From: Rhodobacter sp.
GTDB lineage: Bacteria > Pseudomonadota > Alphaproteobacteria > Rhodobacterales > Rhodobacteraceae
Direction of reading: 5' to 3'
DNA length: 64,000 nt
NCBI GenBank assembly: GCA_027487575.1
Contig: JAIYDJ010000039.1
Span: forward strand, 1 to 64,000
The notes below the pieces were generated by a model. It saw nothing but the letters and a program-made list of their open reading frames with translations. It was not told the origin of the DNA and made no database searches. Both the position numbers and the translations under genes were made by a program. Shown one piece after another: positions 59,962-64,000 of this stretch (the first letter of the stretch is position 1; every line of letters begins with the position of its first letter).

Positions 59962-60804
59962 ATGACCAGCCAGCCCCCGCCTTACCACTACGCCCTGATC
60001 GCGCGCGCGCTGACCCTGATCGACGAGGCCGGTCCCGGCCTGTCGCTGGAAGGGTTGGCCGACCGGATGGCGATGAGCCCATCGCATTTTCAGCGTGTGT
60101 TCTCGCAATGGGTTGGCGTTTCGCCGAAGCGGTATCAGCAGTACCTGACGCTGGACCATGCGCGCCGCCTGCTGGCCGACCGGTTCACCGTTCTGGACAC
60201 CGCACTTTCGACCGGCCTGTCGGGGGGGGGGCGGCTGCATGACCTGTTCCTGACCTGGGAAGCGATGAGTCCGGGCGACTATGCCAAGGGGGGCGCGGGG
60301 CTGACCATCTTCTGGGGCTGGTTCGACAGCCCGTTCGGCCCGGCGCTGGTCATGGGCACCACGAAGGGCATCTGTGGCATCGGCTTTGCCGCCGAAACCG
60401 GGGAAGACGCCACGATGGACGATCTGGCATCGCGGTGGCCGCGCGCCACGCTGGTCCATGATCCCCTTCTGCTGCAGGAATGGGCCATGTCGGCCTTCGG
60501 CATGTCGGCGGACGGGCGCGACACGCCGATCTATCTGATCGGCGCGCCCTTCCAGATCAAGGTGTGGGAGGCGTTGCTGCGCATCCCCACCGGTCATGTC
60601 ACGACCTACGGGGAAATCGCCGGCAGCATCGGCCATCCCGCCGCCGTGCGCGCCGTCGGCACGGCGGTGGGCCGCAACCCGATCAGTTTCGTCATTCCCT
60701 GCCACCGCGCCCTGCGCAAGTCAGGCGGGCTTGGCGGCTATCACTGGGGCCTTCCCGTCAAGCGCGCGATGCTGGCCTGGGAGGCGGCGCGCAGCGAAAC
60801 GTGA
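59962..60804 (+). CDS. AraC-type/methylated-DNA-cysteine methyltransferase fusion
   Basis: The 280-residue protein joins an AraC-like helix-turn-helix (about 8-108; LADRMAMSPSHFQRVFSQWVG) with a C-terminal O6-methylguanine-DNA methyltransferase domain (about 115-275). The acceptor Cys247 sits in FVIPCHRAL, preceded by HPAAVRAVGTAVGRNPI. The N-terminal metal-binding Ada domain is missing, so phosphotriester sensing is not expected. A run of ten G at 60222-60231 encodes Gly-Gly-Gly in the helix-turn-helix domain and could be prone to slippage. AGGAGACAGTG precedes ATG 59962. Confidence 0.92.
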   Translation: MTSQPPPYHYALIARALTLIDEAGPGLSLEGLADRMAMSPSHFQRVFSQWVGVSPKRYQQYLTLDHARRLLADRFTVLDTALSTGLSGGGRLHDLFLTWEAMSPGDYAKGGAGLTIFWGWFDSPFGPALVMGTTKGICGIGFAAETGEDATMDDLASRWPRATLVHDPLLLQEWAMSAFGMSADGRDTPIYLIGAPFQIKVWEALLRIPTGHVTTYGEIAGSIGHPAAVRAVGTAVGRNPISFVIPCHRALRKSGGLGGYHWGLPVKRAMLAWEAARSET

Positions 60805-60911
60805 TGGGCGGAAACCTGCCTTGCGGGTGGCACCCCTGTCGCAGCGACCCGTGGCCTGCTATAATTCCAGCGCAGGGTCCGCAGCGGCCTGATGGAAAAC
60901 GAGGCAGCAGA

Positions 60912-61568
60912 ATGATGACGAAAACCCCGATCCTTCTTGGCCTGTGCGGCGTGATGGCGCTGTCGGCCTGCGAAGTCGATCCGAACGCCTATCCCGACGA
61001 CCCCAACGCCCGCGCCCGCAACGGGGCCCTGATCGGTGCTCTCAGCGGTGCCGTGCTGGGGGCGACCACCGCCGACAACAACAAGACCAAAGGCGCCCTG
61101 ATCGGGGCCGGGGTCGGCGCGCTGACCGGGGCCGCGATCGGCAACGAGTTGGACAAGCAGGCCGCCGAACTGCGCAGTTCGCTGAGCTCCGGCGTCGGTG
61201 TCACGAACTATGGTGACTATCTGGTCGTGAACATGCCGCAGGACGTGCTGTTCGCCGTGGACAGCGCGACCCTGCGCCCCGACCTGACCCGCGACATCAA
61301 GACCGTCGCCTCCAGCCTGATCCGCTATCCCAACAGCCGGATCGAAGTGATCGGGCATACCGACAACACCGGGTCGGCCGCCTACAACCAGGATCTGTCG
61401 CAGCGCCGCGCGGTGTCGGTCGCCAATGTTCTGCGCGAAAGTGGCGTTCCCAACGCCCGGATCGCCGCGTTCGGCCGTGGCGAGGACGCCCCGATCGCGA
61501 CCAACCTGAACCCGCAGGGTCAGGCGCAGAACCGTCGGGTCGAAATCATCATCCGCCCGACCATGTGA
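60912..61568 (+). CDS. OmpA-family outer-membrane lipoprotein (YiaD-like)
   Basis: The 218-residue lipoprotein has a lipobox ALSAC (Cys20), glycine-zipper segments (GALIGALSGAVLGATTADNN and GALIGAGVGALTGAAIG), and an OmpA-type peptidoglycan-binding domain (about 100-217): LFAVDSATLRPDLTRDI, IEVIGHTDNTGSAAYNQDLSQRRA and ending NRRVEIIIRP. A GAGG ribosome-binding site is seven bases before ATG 60912; the next codon is also ATG. It links outer membrane and cell wall. Followed by a strong terminator. Confidence 0.93.
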   Translation: MMTKTPILLGLCGVMALSACEVDPNAYPDDPNARARNGALIGALSGAVLGATTADNNKTKGALIGAGVGALTGAAIGNELDKQAAELRSSLSSGVGVTNYGDYLVVNMPQDVLFAVDSATLRPDLTRDIKTVASSLIRYPNSRIEVIGHTDNTGSAAYNQDLSQRRAVSVANVLRESGVPNARIAAFGRGEDAPIATNLNPQGQAQNRRVEIIIRPTM

Positions 61569-61576
61569 TACGTCTG

Positions 61577-61603
61577 CCGGGGGCCCCTGTGCCCCCGGTT
61601 TTT
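61577..61603 (+). terminator. Rho-independent terminator of the OmpA lipoprotein gene
   Basis: CCGGGGGC pairs with GCCCCCGG around a CCCTGT loop and is followed by TTTTT. Confidence 0.92.
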
Positions 61604-61622
61604 CATTGGCAGCGCCGCGAAG

Positions 61623-61641
61623 TGGTCATATGTTCCGACCA
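61623..61641. promoter_or_regulatory. Candidate GntR/FadR-type operator
   Basis: TGGTC (61623-61627) and GACCA (61637-61641) form inverted half-sites just upstream of the FadR-like gene. FadR/PdhR-family operators are built around TGGTC/GACCA or TTGGT/ACCAA arms, though with shorter spacing. Autoregulation is inferred. Confidence 0.5.
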
Positions 61642-61655
61642 ATCCGGAGCTGCCG

Positions 61656-62423
61656 ATGCCCTTTCAGAAAGTCCATGCCGAAAAGCTGTCGCAATCCGTG
61701 GTTCGGCAGATCGAACTGCTGATCCTGCGCGGCATCCTGCGCCCCGGAGAACGCCTGCCCGCCGAACGCGAACTGTCGGATCGCTTGGGCGTTTCGCGGC
61801 CATCCTTGCGCGATGCCTTCGGAGATCTGCAACAGCGGGGCCTGCTGGTCAGCCGTCCGGGGGCCGGGGTTTATGTGGCCGATGTTCTGGGGTCGGCCTT
61901 TTCGCCTGCCCTGATCGATCTGTTCGCAGCGCATGACGAGGCGGTGTTCGACTACATCTCCTTCCGCCGCGACCTCGAGGCGCTGGCCGCCGAACGCGCG
62001 GCGCGCCTTGGGACCGCCACCGATCTGAAGGTGATCTCGGCGCTGTTCGAAAAGATGGAAGCGGCGCATCAGAAGCGGGACCCAACCGACGAGGCGCAAC
62101 TCGACGCCGAATTTCACATGGCGATCATCGAGGCGAGCCATAACGTCGTGATGCTGCACATGATGCGGTCGATGTTCGATCTTCTGCGTCGCGGCGTATT
62201 CTACAACCGGCAATTGATGTTCAAGAACCGGATGACACGCGACAATCTATTGGACCAGCATCGCGCGATCCACGACGCCATCCAGTCCCGCGACAGTTCG
62301 GCGGCGCGCGCGGCCGTGTCGGCCCATCTGGACTATGTGGAGCAGTCGCTGACCGAACAGCTTCGGCAGGCGCAGCACGAGGAAATCGCGCGCCAGCGGT
62401 TTGAACACGAACAGACCCGATGA
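61656..62423 (+). CDS. FadR/GntR-family transcriptional regulator (FCD domain)
   Basis: The 255-residue regulator has an N-terminal winged helix (AEKLSQSVVRQIELLILRGILRPGERLPAERELSDRLGVSRPSLRDAF, split across residues about 8-55) and a C-terminal FCD effector domain with DAEFHMAIIEASHN and DQHRAIHDAIQSRD (metal-binding residues). The PdhR/LldR subgroup is plausible; those sense pyruvate or lactate-type acids. Target genes are not evident in this window. It ends at a bidirectional terminator before the ATP synthase genes. Confidence 0.93.
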   Translation: MPFQKVHAEKLSQSVVRQIELLILRGILRPGERLPAERELSDRLGVSRPSLRDAFGDLQQRGLLVSRPGAGVYVADVLGSAFSPALIDLFAAHDEAVFDYISFRRDLEALAAERAARLGTATDLKVISALFEKMEAAHQKRDPTDEAQLDAEFHMAIIEASHNVVMLHMMRSMFDLLRRGVFYNRQLMFKNRMTRDNLLDQHRAIHDAIQSRDSSAARAAVSAHLDYVEQSLTEQLRQAQHEEIARQRFEHEQTR

Positions 62424-62426
62424 CAA

Positions 62427-62451
62427 AGGCCGGGCAACGCGCCCGGCCTTG
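62427..62451. terminator. Bidirectional terminator between fadR-like gene and atpF
   Basis: AAGGCCGGGC pairs with GCCCGGCCTT around AACGC, a perfect 10-bp stem. It lies between convergent genes and would serve both; the T-tracts are short. Confidence 0.85.
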
Positions 62452-62474
62452 TCGGAATGGTCTTTGTCCGGCTG

Positions 62475-63026
62475 TCAGTGAAACTTGCCGTCGACCTGAG
62501 CGATTGCCGCATCGATCGATTGCGCTGCCCGCTGCGGCGTCATCTGACTCGACAGCACGTCCCCTGCGGCGGCGACGGCCAGCGTTACGGCCTGCTCGCG
62601 CACCGCGCGCAGGGCTTGCGCCTCTGCCGAGGCGATCTGCTCTTCGGCAGCGATCAGGCGGCGGGCGATGGACTCCTTCAGGTCTTCCCGGGCCTGACGT
62701 GCGGCGGCTTCGGCTTCTGCCTTGGCCTGTGCCACGATCCGCTCGGACTGTTCCTGAACTTCTTTCTGCTTTTTCTCGTAGGACGACAGCAGGGCGCGGG
62801 CTTCCTCGCGCAGGGCCTTGGCCTCTTCCAGATCGGCCTTGATCCCGGCGGCGCGGGCATCGAGCATACCCGTGATCTTGCCGGGGATGCCCATGTAGAC
62901 CAGCACGGCGACAAAACCGATGAAGGCCAGCAGAACGACGAAGTCGGTATTGCGCAACGAAAAGAACGGTCCCGTCGCGGCGAAGGCGGGCGAGGCTGTC
63001 AGCAGAAGTATGACAAGATGTTTCAT
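62475..63026 (-). CDS. atpF: F0F1 ATP synthase subunit b
   Basis: The 183-residue b subunit has an N-terminal signal-like segment (MKHLVILLLTASPAFAATG), a membrane helix (FVVLLAFIGFVAVLVYMGI) and a long charged coiled coil (ARAAGIKADLEEAKALREEARALLSSYEKKQKE and onward) that forms the peripheral stalk. Length is normal for this family. It is the last gene of the minus-strand F0 cluster in the window, four bases after the b' gene. Its start is ATG 63026. Confidence 0.96.
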   Translation of the reverse strand: MKHLVILLLTASPAFAATGPFFSLRNTDFVVLLAFIGFVAVLVYMGIPGKITGMLDARAAGIKADLEEAKALREEARALLSSYEKKQKEVQEQSERIVAQAKAEAEAAARQAREDLKESIARRLIAAEEQIASAEAQALRAVREQAVTLAVAAAGDVLSSQMTPQRAAQSIDAAIAQVDGKFH

Positions 63027-63030
63027 GGCC

Positions 63031-63564
63031 TTACCCTTTCAGCCGCGCCGACAGCGCAGCGGCAACGGCAACTGCATCCGCCGAACCGCCCATCGCCGCG
63101 CCCAGTTCGCCCGCCGTATCCCGTGCAACCGCCGCAACCGCTTCGGCGGCACCGGCCTGAATCTCTCCGATCCGGCGTTCGGAGTCTGCCGACTTGGCTG
63201 CAATCTCGGCGTCCGCCTTCACGATCGCCGCGTTCAGATCCTTCTGGATCGCGACCTTCGCCTCGGCCACGATCTTGGCAGCCTCGGTCCGGGCGCGGGT
63301 CAGCGCGTCGGTATAGGCCTTTTCGGCAGCGACGGCCTTCTGCTTCAGTTCTTCCGCAGCGGTCAGATCATTGGTGATCATGCCCGCCCGTTCGGCAAGA
63401 ACCGCGCCGATCCGGGGCAGCGCGACCCGGCTCAGGATGAGATAGATCACCACGAGCGTCACCAGCAACCAGAAGATCTGGTTGGGGAAAGTCGTGACGT
63501 CCAGTTGCGGCATGCCCACGCTTTCCGCCTGCGCGCCCGCTGCTGTGCCCACTTCGGTGGCCAT
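63031..63564 (-). CDS. F0F1 ATP synthase subunit b'
   Basis: The 177-residue b' subunit, the second peripheral-stalk subunit typical of phototrophs and alphaproteobacteria (often named atpX or atpG). It has a variable N-terminus, a membrane helix ([27 protein letters not shown]) and a long coiled coil ([30 protein letters not shown]). It forms a heterodimer with b. It lies 75 bp after atpE with a hairpin in the gap. Confidence 0.94.
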   Translation of the reverse strand: MATEVGTAAGAQAESVGMPQLDVTTFPNQIFWLLVTLVVIYLILSRVALPRIGAVLAERAGMITNDLTAAEELKQKAVAAEKAYTDALTRARTEAAKIVAEAKVAIQKDLNAAIVKADAEIAAKSADSERRIGEIQAGAAEAVAAVARDTAGELGAAMGGSADAVAVAAALSARLKG

Positions 63565-63598
63565 GTCGCCGTCCTTTCACGATCCTGAAATGTTCCGA

Positions 63599-63618
63599 CC
63601 GAAGGGCTTCCCCTTCGG
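63599..63618 (-). repeat. Hairpin between atpE and the b' gene
   Basis: CCGAAGGG and CCCTTCGG form an 8-bp stem around a 4-nt loop. It lies in the gap after atpE, where a processing or attenuation structure would raise subunit c relative to b/b'. No T-tract is present. Confidence 0.6.
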
Positions 63619-63639
63619 CCGACTGCCTTGTGGCAGGGA

Positions 63640-63876
63640 TCAGACTGCGAACATCAGCAGCAGGGCGATCAGGAACGAGAAGATGCCCAGGGCTTCGGCG
63701 AAAGCGATGCCGACGAACAGGTTTGCCATCTGGCCGGGGGCGGCCGACGGGTTGCGCAGGGCACCGGCAAGGAAGTTTGCCACGATGTTACCCACACCGA
63801 TGCCAGCGCCGCCCAGCCCGAAAGCTGCCAGACCTGCACCGATGAACTTGCCCATTTCTGCGATATCGCCAGTCAT
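63640..63876 (-). CDS. atpE: F0F1 ATP synthase subunit c
   Basis: The 78-residue c subunit has two membrane helices: the first with [20 protein letters not shown], the second with the proton-binding Glu in [19 protein letters not shown]. The loop between them is RNPSAAPGQ. It builds the rotating ring of the ATP synthase. Length is normal. The gene is between atpB (partial) and b' on the minus strand; an AAGGAGTA ribosome-binding site precedes its start. Confidence 0.97.
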   Translation of the reverse strand: MTGDIAEMGKFIGAGLAAFGLGGAGIGVGNIVANFLAGALRNPSAAPGQMANLFVGIAFAEALGIFSFLIALLLMFAV

Positions 63877-63918
63877 AACCGTACTCCTTCAGAGTGTTGT
63901 AGTCGAGATTTCAGGACC

Positions 63919-64000
63919 TTAGTGGTGCGCTTCGCCGACGGCGTCACGCAGATACACACAGGTCAGAATGGTGAAAACGTAAGCCTGTACCGCTGCGACC
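63919..64000 (-). CDS. atpB: F0F1 ATP synthase subunit a, C-terminal part
   Basis: The frame is open to the window edge. The visible 26 residues, VAAVQAYVFTILTCVYLRDA followed by VGEAHH, match the C-terminal helix and tail of subunit a. The rest lies outside the window. It is the first of the F0 genes seen, in the order a-c-b'-b. Confidence 0.93.
   Translation of the reverse strand, partial: VAAVQAYVFTILTCVYLRDAVGEAHH

Noticed and set aside
1-64000. CRISPR arrays, insertion sequences, prophage and tRNA genes
   Set aside because: No regularly spaced repeats, transposase or integrase motifs, phage structural genes or tRNA-like cloverleaf were recognised. The dispersed elements are short, not regularly spaced and intergenic.

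Overview
The window reads as a chromosomal segment of a high-GC alphaproteobacterium of the Rhodobacteraceae/Paracoccaceae type. Evidence: consistently G/C-ending codons, paired b and b' subunits in the F0 ATP synthase cluster, pilins with the GAVTVDW core typical of this family, an NDUFS6-like CHCC zinc-finger gene, DUF5928 and DUF1127 proteins, and an alphaproteobacterial-style RNase P RNA. This placement is inferred from gene content; no database was searched. Coding density is high and many genes are coupled by 4-bp ATGA overlaps.

Layout. 1-1203: end of a succinyl-CoA:3-ketoacid CoA-transferase operon plus a small GNAT protein. 1216-14410: a Tad/Flp (type IVc) pilus locus. It has two pilins, CpaB, the secretin CpaC, an OmpA-type lipoprotein, CpaE/TadZ, CpaF, TadB, TadC, two TPR lipoproteins, the prepilin peptidase and a terminal AAA+ ATPase, with a divergent lytic transglycosylase at the left edge. 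No TadE/F/G pseudopilins are present. 14487-23941: folate, magnesium and purine salvage or catabolism genes (5-formyl-THF cyclo-ligase, MgtE, guanine deaminase, 8-oxoguanine deaminase), a membrane alpha/beta hydrolase, an outer-membrane beta-barrel, HisN and an XRE regulator. 23942-35517: redox, regulatory and translation genes (quinone oxidoreductase, LysR, DUF1127, BI-1, L33, RNase P RNA, amidase, GatA/GatC, ceramidase-like protein, tRNA deaminase TadA, RluB).

35626-41064: a compact co-directional block encoding a 27-residue membrane peptide, XpaC, TelA, a DUF2927 lipoprotein, an SPFH protein with a GYF_2 tail and a double zinc-ribbon membrane protein. It combines two modules that in Bacillus subtilis sit at separate loci (xpaC-yaaN and ydjG/ydjI) and are tied to membrane stress. 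I regard it as the best candidate in this window for an under-described system. 41147-47818: a MoxR/DUF58/BatA-DUF4159/VWA operon. 47877-55294: metabolic and DNA-replication genes including polA. 55308-57843: a divergent glycosyltransferase/sulfotransferase pair likely acting on a surface glycan. 58232-62423: adenosine kinase, endonuclease III, an AraC-MGMT repair fusion carrying a G10 tract, an OmpA lipoprotein and a FadR-type regulator. 62475-64000: the F0 part of ATP synthase on the minus strand, running off the edge.

A family of short dispersed intergenic elements, sharing a CATTTTCTGTC / AAATATCC box followed by a G-run/C-run hairpin, appears at least five times between genes. Rho-independent terminators and hairpins are listed where arms and loops could be read directly. 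No tRNA, CRISPR array, insertion sequence or prophage was recognised.
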